From contig VBGO01000164.1 of the NCBI GenBank assembly GCA_005882525.1, positions 1,718-8,282 of the forward strand: a stretch of 6,565 nucleotides of DNA, given 5' to 3'. Below are positions 1 through 5,487 of the stretch, in pieces; the stretch's first letter is position 1; every line of letters starts with the position of its first letter. Source of the DNA: Chloroflexota bacterium. Its GTDB lineage: Bacteria; Chloroflexota; Dormibacteria; CF-121. The notes below the pieces were generated by a model. The model saw nothing but the letters and a program-made list of their open reading frames with translations. It had not been told where the DNA came from and made no database searches. Both the position numbers and the translations under genes were made by a program.

Positions 1-254
1 AGCAGACAGGTATAGGCAGCGCCGCCCTGGTTCACCTGTAGCTTGTTGGCGGCCGCAGCCTGGCTGAGGTTGTTGACCCGCTCCCAGGTGCCGTAGAGGT
101 TGTCGAAGCTGTGGTTCTCCTGGTAGATCACGACGATGTGATTGATCTTGCCGAGGGCGGTCTTGTCAGGTTGCGAACCGGCCGCCGGTACAGCGCTGAG
201 GGCCAGCAGCGACGCGAGCGCAGCAGGCACGACAATTCGAGCGCGTAAATTCAT
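1..254 (-). CDS. Secreted phosphoesterase, acid phosphatase/phospholipase C family (5' part only, 3' end outside window)
   Basis: Only the first 84 codons are present; the gene runs off the left edge. The protein begins MNLRARIVVPAALASLLALS, a signal peptide with an Arg-containing n-region and an Ala/Leu core, with likely cleavage near residues 25-27 (VPAAGS). Residues 39-55 contain HIVVIYQENHSFDNLYG, the N-terminal signature of the phosphoesterase family that includes AcpA-type acid phosphatases and phospholipases C. In that family the Glu-Asn pair (here E46, N47) helps bind the active-site metal. The start ATG at 254 is fixed by a strong Shine-Dalgarno sequence (GGAGGAGGG) seven bases upstream. 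The expected activity is hydrolysis of phosphate esters outside the cytoplasmic membrane; the substrate cannot be told because the rest of the domain is missing. It lies 110 bp downstream of the TolB-like gene on the same strand but has its own promoter candidate, so it is probably transcribed separately. Family assignment is firm, specificity is not. Confidence 0.85.
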   Translation of the reverse strand, partial: MNLRARIVVPAALASLLALSAVPAAGSQPDKTALGKINHIVVIYQENHSFDNLYGTWERVNNLSQAAAANKLQVNQGGAAYTCL

Positions 255-261
255 GAGCTTT

Positions 262-270
262 CCCTCCTCC
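262..270 (-). promoter_or_regulatory. Strong Shine-Dalgarno site of the phosphoesterase gene
   Basis: On the minus strand the sequence reads GGAGGAGGG followed by seven bases and then ATG (254). It is the clearest ribosome binding site in the window and decides this start. It contrasts with most other starts here, which lack one. Confidence 0.8.
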
Positions 271-273
271 CCA

Positions 274-287
274 GTTGGGGGCCCAAC
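274..287 (-). repeat. Perfect inverted repeat in the 5' leader of the phosphoesterase gene
   Basis: The arms GTTGGG and CCCAAC are separated by two bases. The repeat lies between the predicted transcription start (about position 300) and the Shine-Dalgarno site, starting four bases upstream of that site. As RNA it would form a small hairpin (GTTGG/CCAAC with a four-base loop); as DNA it could be a small operator. The structure is seen directly, the function is inference. Confidence 0.4.
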
Positions 288-306
288 GACGTCTGGCTAG
301 GCTCTC

Positions 307-335
307 GTTGTACGCGACCCGGTGGAAGAAATCAA
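307..335 (-). promoter_or_regulatory. Sigma70-type promoter candidate for the phosphoesterase gene
   Basis: The minus strand carries TTGATT (335-330), a 17-base spacer and TACAAC (312-307), each matching four of six consensus bases. Transcription would start near position 300 and give a leader of about 45 bases containing the inverted repeat at 274-287 and the Shine-Dalgarno site. The spacing is ideal and the position fits, so this is a reasonable promoter call. Confidence 0.5.
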
Positions 336-338
336 GAA

Positions 339-366
339 GATCCGGTTAAAGGTTTATCTACCGATC
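339..366 (-). terminator. Possible terminator of the LCP/TolB-like operon
   Basis: On the minus strand GATCGGT pairs with ACCGGATC (one bulged G) around an A/T-rich loop, overlapping the TGA stop of the TolB-like gene, and is followed by a T-rich stretch (TTCTTGATTTCTT). The stem is only seven pairs and the T run is interrupted, so this is a weak call. The T-rich stretch also contains the -35 box proposed for the phosphoesterase gene. Confidence 0.3.
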
Positions 367-1465
367 AGTACCAGGCCGGAGGGGAGGTCGCGTTCAGATC
401 GACACCCTGCGTCACCTGCACGGCCACCGGCGGCGACGGTTTGGGCGTTGCCACGGCGATGGACGGGGACACGCCGGCGGCCGAGCCGGACGCCGAGGCG
501 CTCGCCGATGGCTTCGGTACGACCGGGAGCGCCAGCCACCACAGCTGGAAATGGCCCGCCGCGCCGACCGGGGCGAAATAGGCCAGCGCGGTGCCGTCGG
601 GTGACCACGCCGGCGCCGCGTACAGGCCACCGTCAAGCAGCACCTTCGCCGGACCCAGCGCGCTGCCGGTGAACGGGGCGACCTCGAGCTTCGCGGTCTG
701 CTTGCCGCCGGTGCAGATCATGGCAAGCTGGGTGCCGTCCGGCGAGAGCGCGGGCTGGCTGCAGTTGTCCGCGAGGGTCGTCAACGGCTTGACCACCGCC
801 CCAGCGCGGCTCTGAAACAGAATCTGTGAATGGACGGCGGTCGATGGATCGATCGAATGCCGGACGAAGATGAGCCCGGTCCCAGCCAGCGGGATCGGGT
901 TCACATCGCCGCCGCTGTACCAGTAGGGGTCGCTGCGCGGGTGCGCCTGGCGCTGCGTTCCATTGAGCGGCATGCTCCAGATGGTGAGATCCACGCCGGG
1001 TGCGTCCGTCACGTGCTTCGGGCTGTCGTACGCGTAAAAGAGGTTCGCCCCGTCCGGCGACACTCGCGGGTAAAAGGCCCAGTGATTGGCCTCGATAACT
1101 CGTGAATTGTCAGTGGTCAGGCGCTTCACGATGTTGCCCGCCAGGTCCAGCAGGTAAAGATCGCTGGACTGGGCCCCCCGCAAGACAGCGATCAACCGGG
1201 TGTGGTCAGGCGTCAGGGTTGGCTGTGACCAATCGCCGGCTGGGCCGATTTCCGTGAAACTCCCGGCGTTCAACTTGAACAGCCGTCCTTGCTGGACGAC
1301 GAACATCGTCCCCGGCAGCACGAACTTTGGCTTGGTCACCGTGGGCAGCTGGGGGTGCTCCTTGACGACCTTGCTTTTCATCGTGCCGAGGTACAAATAG
1401 ACACCTGACCCGAACGCGAACATCATTGGCAGAAAGAGGATGGCCGCAATGCGTCGCAGCATCAT
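365..1465 (-). CDS. Membrane-anchored TolB-like (PD40) beta-propeller protein
   Basis: A 366-residue protein. Residues 5-27 form a single hydrophobic anchor or uncleaved signal (RRIAAILFLPMMFAFGSGVY), placing the rest outside the cytoplasm. At least four WD40-like/PD40 blades show the SPDG-type signature: SQPTLTPDHTRLIAV (80-94), YPRVSPDGANLFYAY (132-146), SQPALSPDGTQLAMI (236-250) and APAWSPDGTALAYFAP (284-299). This is the pattern of the TolB C-terminal propeller, usually a protein-binding scaffold without catalysis. A Pro/Ser/Ala-rich stretch (about 317-346, with PSASASASGSAAG) follows the propeller and leads to a short tail ending in PPAWY. The start ATG overlaps the LCP stop as ATGA, with GAAGG about ten bases upstream inside the LCP gene, so translation is probably coupled; ATG at 1462 is an alternative start. 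It is not TolB of the Tol-Pal system, since no tol/pal genes are nearby. A role supporting the LCP enzyme at the cell surface is inference from the operon. Confidence 0.72.
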   Translation of the reverse strand: MMLRRIAAILFLPMMFAFGSGVYLYLGTMKSKVVKEHPQLPTVTKPKFVLPGTMFVVQQGRLFKLNAGSFTEIGPAGDWSQPTLTPDHTRLIAVLRGAQSSDLYLLDLAGNIVKRLTTDNSRVIEANHWAFYPRVSPDGANLFYAYDSPKHVTDAPGVDLTIWSMPLNGTQRQAHPRSDPYWYSGGDVNPIPLAGTGLIFVRHSIDPSTAVHSQILFQSRAGAVVKPLTTLADNCSQPALSPDGTQLAMICTGGKQTAKLEVAPFTGSALGPAKVLLDGGLYAAPAWSPDGTALAYFAPVGAAGHFQLWWLALPVVPKPSASASASGSAAGVSPSIAVATPKPSPPVAVQVTQGVDLNATSPPAWY

Positions 1466-2478
1466 GGGAAGTTTGCCTTCACGACCGGCAGAATCTGGTT
1501 CCAGTGCGGCACGATGACGCTCTGCCCGCCGTATGCGGACCCGTGATCGTAACTCGTGTAGGTCGGGACGTAGAGCACGATTTGCTTGATGTTGCCCAGA
1601 TCGAACCCACTCGCCACTCCGAGCAAGCTCCGTACCCGGTCGAGCCCCATGCTAGTTTTGAACTCGCCTTTGAGGGCGTCGACAATGTCTGGCAGGTCGG
1701 CGGCGCTCAGCGTGCTCGCCTTGGCCTTGATGCCAATCAGCACCTGCTGCTGGCGGGCCGAACGTCCGAAGTCGCCGTTGATGTCGTTATGGCGCGAGCG
1801 GACGTACTGCAGCGCGCGGCTGCCGTCCAGGTGCTGGGCACCCGGCAGCACGGCGACCCGCTTGTAGCCATAGAGATAGCCCCCGCCGATGTCGTCCGGG
1901 TAGAAGTCATCAAGCACGGGATTCGTCACGAAGACGTCGACCCCGCCGAGCTGGTCGATCAGCTTGATCAAACCCTTGAGCCCGATCCACGCGTACTCGT
2001 CGACGTGAACGTGGAAGTTGCGCTCCACGGTGGCGATCGCGGCCGAGGCGCCGCCATAGGAATAGGCGGCATCGATCTTGGCTCGACCCCCGGTGGATAG
2101 CGGCACCCACAGGTCGCGTGGGATGGACAGCATGGTGACGTGCTTCGTGGCCGGCTCGACGCGCACCAGAATCATCGATTGGGTGAGCACGTGGTCCGCC
2201 TGGAACTTCGAGTCGTCGTCGGAGCCGAGCAACAGCACCGTGAACGCAGCGCTGCGAGCCGCCGATGGCGTCGGTGTGGCCTGGACACCGGAGCTCCGGC
2301 TGGGCGGGACGACCACGACCTGGCCGGTCTGTCCGACGCCGGCCACAACGACGGGAAAAAAGTAGGCGGCCGCGCCGGCGAACCCCGACAGGATCAGGCA
2401 AAACACGGTGAGGGCAGCCAGGCGCACGGGATGCAAACGGGAAGCACGCCGACGCCTTGCAGGGCCCTGACCAGCCAT
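1462..2478 (-). CDS. LytR-CpsA-Psr (LCP) family cell-wall glycopolymer transferase
   Basis: About 338 residues. The order is an Arg-rich cytoplasmic tail (RRRRASR), one membrane segment (about residues 19-48), a Ser/Thr/Pro linker (about 58-75) and an extracytoplasmic LCP domain from about residue 77. Diagnostic motifs are LLLGSDDD (about 83-89), SIPRDLWV (about 118-125), YVRSRH (about 225-230) and GDFGRSARQQQVL (about 235-247). The Asp and Arg residues in these motifs bind the polyprenyl pyrophosphate and Mg2+ in characterised LCP proteins. The family transfers undecaprenyl-linked glycopolymers such as teichoic acids, arabinogalactan or capsule to peptidoglycan; which polymer is used here cannot be read. 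The domain looks complete. ATG at 2478 and GTG at 2481 are adjacent possible starts and neither has a Shine-Dalgarno site; a weak -10-like CATGAT lies nine bases before the GTG, so a leaderless message is possible. The stop overlaps the start of the TolB-like gene. Confidence 0.93.
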   Translation of the reverse strand: MAGQGPARRRRASRLHPVRLAALTVFCLILSGFAGAAAYFFPVVVAGVGQTGQVVVVPPSRSSGVQATPTPSAARSAAFTVLLLGSDDDSKFQADHVLTQSMILVRVEPATKHVTMLSIPRDLWVPLSTGGRAKIDAAYSYGGASAAIATVERNFHVHVDEYAWIGLKGLIKLIDQLGGVDVFVTNPVLDDFYPDDIGGGYLYGYKRVAVLPGAQHLDGSRALQYVRSRHNDINGDFGRSARQQQVLIGIKAKASTLSAADLPDIVDALKGEFKTSMGLDRVRSLLGVASGFDLGNIKQIVLYVPTYTSYDHGSAYGGQSVIVPHWNQILPVVKANFP

Positions 2479-2481
2479 CAC

Positions 2482-2625
2482 TTCGTATGAATCATGCGCT
2501 ATCCAAGATTGAAATTTGATGAGAGGCGGGCACGCCGGGGCCTCCCCTCCGCTCGGTCAACGGACTGAGCTGTTGAAAGGGTACGGTTTTTCGGGCCGGC
2601 GGGTCTACCTACATGTGGGGGAGGG
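2482..2625. other. Intergenic region between the GH25-like and LCP genes, with overlapping inverted repeats
   Basis: This 144-bp stretch contains no convincing gene. On the minus strand two small hairpins overlap and could not form together: TCAAC...GTTGA (2576-2557) and GCTCAGTC...GACCGAGC (2570-2551, one mismatch, CGTT loop). Neither is followed by a T run, so neither is a standard terminator. An A/T-richer stretch at about 2485-2520, just upstream of the LCP start, is the likely promoter area, but I see no hexamer pair close to consensus. Confidence 0.4.
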
Positions 2626-3366
2626 TCAGCAAACGTAGTTGGTGTCGAAGCCGCCGTGCAGGTATTGCACGAACCAAACGGGTGCCCCGGAGAAGCCGGA
2701 ACCGCAGCGGGCGCGGGCCTCTCGCGCGGAGAAACTTCCGGTGGCGACCCAATCCGCCCGGACGCCCCGGACCGGCAGGCCGCCCGTGATGGTGCGCCAC
2801 TGGGAACCCGTCGAGTAGATGCCGATGGGCGCGGCCGAATGGCGATGGAGCGTATCGACGATACCCTGGATCGTGTACTGGTTCAGGCTCAGGTCCGTCG
2901 ATGACCAACTGTTCTCGGTCTCGACGTCGAGCCACCATCCTCTCGGGCTGGCGACCCCCTGGGAGGCCGCGTACGCCATCGAGCGGGAAGCCTCGCTGCA
3001 GCCCACCGCCCAGGCGACCTGTTGCTCCGCGGCGCCGTGGATTGGAGCCGAGTGCGCCAGGCATTCCGGAGTCGTGTGCCGGCCGTCCACCTGCGTATAG
3101 AGCGGGTCGTAGCCAGTATTGATGTAGAGGGCGGCGTGCGGTGAATGCGCGTATTCATCCGCCAGGCAGGGGTTGTAGTGGACGAACGGGTACCCACCGT
3201 TGACGCCGACGACGCCGAACGCCCCGGTTGGATAGGTGCTCCCACACTGTGGATAGCTGATGTCGTAGCCGGTCGATCCGGGAGTGTACCCTGCCAGACC
3301 AACCTGGCTGGTCAGGAGGGACCCGGCGGTGGTGAGGATCGAGGCGAGCGACAGTAAGGGAAGCAT
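2626..3366 (-). CDS. Secreted GH25-like (lysozyme-fold) protein with six cysteines
   Basis: With ATG at 3366 the protein has 246 residues and starts with a hydrophobic signal-like segment (MLPLLSLASILTTAGSLLTS). Several landmarks follow the glycoside hydrolase 25 TIM-barrel order: GYDISYPQC (33-41, like the first-strand Asp motif), WWLDVET (144-150, with the D-x-E arrangement of the GH25 active site), GIYSTGSQW (182-190), and a C-terminal WFVQYLHGGFDTNYVC (231-246) resembling the usual W-QY...D-x-N ending. Six cysteines (41, 67, 102, 123, 221, 246) remain after the signal, enough for three disulfides. The likely role is binding or cleaving peptidoglycan or a related glycan outside the cell, but overall similarity to true lysozymes looks distant and activity is unproven. 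The frame is open up to TTG 3477 (with ATG at 3438), but no Shine-Dalgarno site supports those starts, and the promoter at 3379-3407 would begin the transcript only about five bases before ATG 3366. The long uncharged N-terminus is the main argument against this start. Confidence 0.68.
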   Translation of the reverse strand: MLPLLSLASILTTAGSLLTSQVGLAGYTPGSTGYDISYPQCGSTYPTGAFGVVGVNGGYPFVHYNPCLADEYAHSPHAALYINTGYDPLYTQVDGRHTTPECLAHSAPIHGAAEQQVAWAVGCSEASRSMAYAASQGVASPRGWWLDVETENSWSSTDLSLNQYTIQGIVDTLHRHSAAPIGIYSTGSQWRTITGGLPVRGVRADWVATGSFSAREARARCGSGFSGAPVWFVQYLHGGFDTNYVC

Positions 3367-3378
3367 GGGGGCCGCGTC

Positions 3379-3407
3379 ATTGTGCAGACGGGTCGCCGGA
3401 GAGTCAA
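3379..3407 (-). promoter_or_regulatory. Sigma70-type promoter candidate for the GH25-like gene
   Basis: The minus strand reads TTGACT (3407-3402), a 17-base spacer and CACAAT (3384-3379), matching five and four of six consensus bases. Twelve bases separate the -10 box from ATG 3366, so the transcript would have a leader of only about five bases and no room for a Shine-Dalgarno site. This supports ATG 3366 as the start and a near-leaderless message. Confidence 0.6.
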
Positions 3408-3414
3408 TCCGGCG
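3394..3414. promoter_or_regulatory. Operator candidate: perfect 7+7 inverted repeat around the -35 box
   Basis: The arms CGCCGGA (3394-3400) and TCCGGCG (3408-3414) are exact reverse complements around the seven bases GAGTCAA, which contain the -35 hexamer of the GH25-like promoter (TTGACT on the minus strand). A dimeric regulator bound here would block RNA polymerase. The symmetry is seen directly; the regulator is unknown and no regulator gene lies in this window. Confidence 0.5.
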
Positions 3415-3501
3415 CGGTTTGGCGGGAGATGACACCATCGGTATCGGGAAACCGGGATTGGCCCAGGCTGAAGGCAACTCTGGAGGGACGGCCAGCGTCT
3501 T

Positions 3502-3511
3502 AGTCGCGACT
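3502..3511. repeat. Ten-base perfect palindrome upstream of the RDD gene
   Basis: AGTCGCGACT is its own reverse complement and lies 25 bases upstream of the -10-like box of the RDD gene, close to where a -35 region would be. It overlaps a second short palindrome, CTCGAG (3510-3515). It may be a regulator site, but short palindromes arise by chance in GC-rich DNA. Confidence 0.3.
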
Positions 3512-3535
3512 CGAGCAAAACAGGTTCCCGTACGT

Positions 3536-3541
3536 CAGAAT
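3536..3541 (+). promoter_or_regulatory. Weak -10-like box before the RDD gene
   Basis: CAGAAT matches four of six -10 bases and ends nine bases before ATG 3551. There is no Shine-Dalgarno site before this ATG and no good -35 box at normal spacing. If real, the transcript would be almost leaderless. Weak call, made because it matches the arrangement at other genes in the window. Confidence 0.3.
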
Positions 3542-3550
3542 TGACCGGAC

Positions 3551-4402
3551 ATGAGCCTGGCTGGGGCCCCGGTAACGGCCCCGATCAGTCTTGCCGCCGC
3601 GAGCGGACGAGTGCTGCCTCGCCGTCTCCTCGCCCTCGTCGCCGACACCCTCGTGATCTCGCTGCTGGACGCGATCGTCAACGGCACCTTCGGCGTGGCG
3701 CACGTTACCAGCGGCGTCGCCACCACGATCATCAGCGGGGGCTTCACGTCGTTCACGACGCAAACCACTGTTGACTGGCCCTGGCTGGCGCTACTCTGGG
3801 TCGCCTATTACATCGTGCTGGAAGGCCTCTTCGGTGCCACGCTCGGAAAACTTCTCGCCGGCCTACGGGTGACGGACCTGGAAGGCCGGCGCCTCACCCG
3901 GCAAGCCGCCATCCTGCGCAACGTCGCCCGTCCGCTCGACGTGCTGCCCGTCCTGTATTTGCTGGGCGGCATCCTGACGTTGACCTCGCAGCGGCATCAG
4001 CGGCTCGGCGACCGGCTCGCGCGGACGCTCGTACTCCCGGCCTCCGCCATGATCAGCCCGCCGCTTCCACTCCACGTCCGGCGGCGCCGAGCCATCGGGC
4101 TGGCCGCTGCGACGGCATTGCTGCTCGCCTTCTGTGCTGTGTTCGCCTATTACGGCCGCCCTCCACTTGTCGTCGAGGGCGCGAGGAACACCGGCGAGGG
4201 CTTGTTCAGCCAGGGCGTCAGCAGCTACAGCCTGGGGTCGCCGCGTTGGGGAAACGGGGCGGTCAACTATTCGATCACCTATCAGATCGCTCAGACGAAC
4301 CAGTCGTGCTTTGGCGACCTCACGCTGCACTGGACCTGGTTCGGCGGAGGCTGGGTGTTCAGCGGTGGGCGCTACTTCTGCTCGCCCCGCGCCTACCCTT
4401 AG
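3551..4402 (+). CDS. RDD-family membrane protein with an extra C-terminal domain
   Basis: A 283-residue protein. Residues 21-162 form an RDD domain: Arg residues at 20-25 before the first membrane segment (26-48, with LVADTLVISLLD carrying the conserved Asp), a second segment at about 77-96, the loop GATLGKLLAGLRVTDLEGR (95-113), RNVARPLD (123-130), a third segment at about 130-146, and the closing QRLGDRLARTLV (150-161). After RRRR (177-180) a fourth segment (181-201) leads to a C-terminal domain of about 80 residues, probably outside the cell, rich in Tyr, Trp and Gly and with two cysteines (C253, C277) that could pair. RDD proteins are mostly of unknown function, some linked to ion transport; the tail is not one I recognise. 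The last codons overlap the stop of the convergent hisC-like gene. A longer start was not favoured, because ATG 3551 sits just before the first family landmark. Confidence 0.82.
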   Translation: MSLAGAPVTAPISLAAASGRVLPRRLLALVADTLVISLLDAIVNGTFGVAHVTSGVATTIISGGFTSFTTQTTVDWPWLALLWVAYYIVLEGLFGATLGKLLAGLRVTDLEGRRLTRQAAILRNVARPLDVLPVLYLLGGILTLTSQRHQRLGDRLARTLVLPASAMISPPLPLHVRRRRAIGLAAATALLLAFCAVFAYYGRPPLVVEGARNTGEGLFSQGVSSYSLGSPRWGNGAVNYSITYQIAQTNQSCFGDLTLHWTWFGGGWVFSGGRYFCSPRAYP

Positions 4403-5457
4403 GTTGCCTGCAGCGCCGCGACCAGACGATCATTCTCCTCCGGCCGGCGGACCGTCACCCGGATGTACTGGGCCAGCGGCGAAGTGGTGGGGAAGGTACG
4501 GACGACCAGCCCACGTTGGAGGAGCGTCGGCGCGGCCGAACGGCCGGTCCGCACCAACAGGAAGTTGGCGGCCGAGTCGCGGACCTCGAGATCGAGCGCG
4601 AGCAATGCGCGATGCAGACGTGTCCGTTCGTCTTTGATCTGCCGCACCCGCTCCTGCAGACCATCACCATCGCCTAACGCCTGAGCCCCAAGGGCGGCCG
4701 ACACGACGCTGATGCTGCCCGGCGGTCGCACCCGTCGGAGCGCCTCGCTGATCGCCGCTCCCGCCAGCGCATAACCGACCCGCACACCGGCGAGCCCAAA
4801 GCCTTTGCTCAGGCTGCGAACGACGACGACGTTCGGTATTCGGTCGATTAGCGGTAGAGCGGTGACGCCCGATGTTTCGAAGTAGGCTTCGTCAACGACC
4901 AGAACGCCGTCGGTCGCGGATGCCACCTCCTCCACGAAATCACCAGGCAGCAGCTCGCCGGTCGGATTGTTCGGATTGCAGAGCCAGGTCAGGCGGGCGT
5001 GGCGGGCGCGCTCGAGGAACGCCGCCCGGTCGAGGCGCAGGTCGATCGCCATCACCTCGTCGATGGAGCCGCCCGACATCTCGGTCAGGATCCGGAACAT
5101 CGGATAGGTGGGGCGAGAGATAACGACCCGGGCCGAAGCCTCGATGTAGGCCTTGGCGATCAGGTCGAGGATCTCGTCCGCGCCGGCGCCGACCGTGATG
5201 CGGTCGGTCGGCACATCGGCATACTGGGCGATCGCTTCGGTGAGTGTGGCGTAGCTGGTATCGGGATACTCGTTGAGGGGCTGGGGGGGCAGCCGATCGA
5301 GCCGGGCGCCCGGCCAGGGAAAGGTATTGGTATCGAAGCGAACCACCTGATCTTCCGGGACGCCGGCCTGCCGGGCGATGCTGGCGCTGGGCGGCTCCCA
5401 TTCGTAGGGTTGCATCCGGCTGATGGCCGAGCGCGGTTCAGGAGGCGGCTTCGACAC
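4399..5457 (-). CDS. hisC: Histidinol-phosphate aminotransferase-like PLP enzyme
   Basis: A 352-residue fold-type I aminotransferase of normal HisC length. Landmarks in order: MQPYEW (15-20), FDTNTFP (41-47), NEYPD (62-66), GAGADEI (90-96, binding the cofactor phosphate), PTYP (116-119), CNPNNPTG (160-167), VDEAYFE (188-194), the Schiff-base lysine in SLSKGFGLAGVRVGY (K218) and the substrate-carboxylate arginine in YIRVTV (R333). HisC converts imidazole acetol phosphate and glutamate to histidinol phosphate in histidine biosynthesis, in the cytoplasm. Family members with other substrates (aromatic amino acids, cobalamin precursors) look similar, and no his genes are nearby, so the exact reaction is less certain than the fold. 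The usual Gly after RVTV is Arg here (R337). GTG 5457 is preferred over ATG 5415 because residues 9-18 (RSAISRMQPY) fit the normal HisC N-terminus. A TAAGGT box ends nine bases before the GTG; GAGGG lies only three bases before it. Confidence 0.85.
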   Translation of the reverse strand: MSKPPPEPRSAISRMQPYEWEPPSASIARQAGVPEDQVVRFDTNTFPWPGARLDRLPPQPLNEYPDTSYATLTEAIAQYADVPTDRITVGAGADEILDLIAKAYIEASARVVISRPTYPMFRILTEMSGGSIDEVMAIDLRLDRAAFLERARHARLTWLCNPNNPTGELLPGDFVEEVASATDGVLVVDEAYFETSGVTALPLIDRIPNVVVVRSLSKGFGLAGVRVGYALAGAAISEALRRVRPPGSISVVSAALGAQALGDGDGLQERVRQIKDERTRLHRALLALDLEVRDSAANFLLVRTGRSAAPTLLQRGLVVRTFPTTSPLAQYIRVTVRRPEENDRLVAALQAT

Positions 5458-5480
5458 GGGCCCTCTACCTTACATATAGT
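5451..5480 (+). promoter_or_regulatory. Promoter of the CDF gene, predicted to give a leaderless mRNA
   Basis: TCGACA (5451-5456, five of six -35 bases), an 18-base spacer and TATAGT (5475-5480, five of six -10 bases) are followed by seven bases and then ATG 5488. Transcription would begin at or next to the A of the start codon. The -35 box overlaps the first codons of the divergent hisC-like gene. This is the best promoter in the window. Confidence 0.65.
5467..5472 (-). promoter_or_regulatory. -10-like box of the hisC-like gene
   Basis: TAAGGT on the minus strand fits the TAnnnT core and ends nine bases before GTG 5457. No good -35 box is seen at 16-18 bases. It sits only two bases from the CDF -10 box on the other strand, so the two promoters would compete for RNA polymerase. 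Confidence 0.35.
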
Positions 5481-5487
5481 GCTCGCC

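Noticed and set aside
322..672. Plus-strand open frame of 116 codons with Arg/Pro-rich protein
   Set aside because: It overlaps the TolB-like gene on the other strand, and its composition is that of a GC-rich shadow frame.
1426..2100. Plus-strand open frame of 224 codons
   Set aside because: It is antisense to the LCP gene, whose motifs are unmistakable; its protein shows no domain and is typical of GC-rich shadow frames.
2522..2543. GAGGC...GCCTC inverted repeat upstream of the LCP gene
   Set aside because: Only five outer pairs with an asymmetric inner loop in very GC-rich sequence and no T run; likely chance.
3367..3477. Longer N-terminus of the GH25-like protein from TTG 3477 or ATG 3438
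   Set aside because: No Shine-Dalgarno site before either start, and the promoter with the inverted repeat lies inside this stretch. ATG 3438 is not fully excluded because it would add positive charges before the hydrophobic segment.
4999..5487. In-frame extension of the CDF gene upstream of ATG 5488
   Set aside because: It lies antisense to the well-supported hisC-like gene, shows no CDF-like sequence, and the promoter ends just before ATG 5488.
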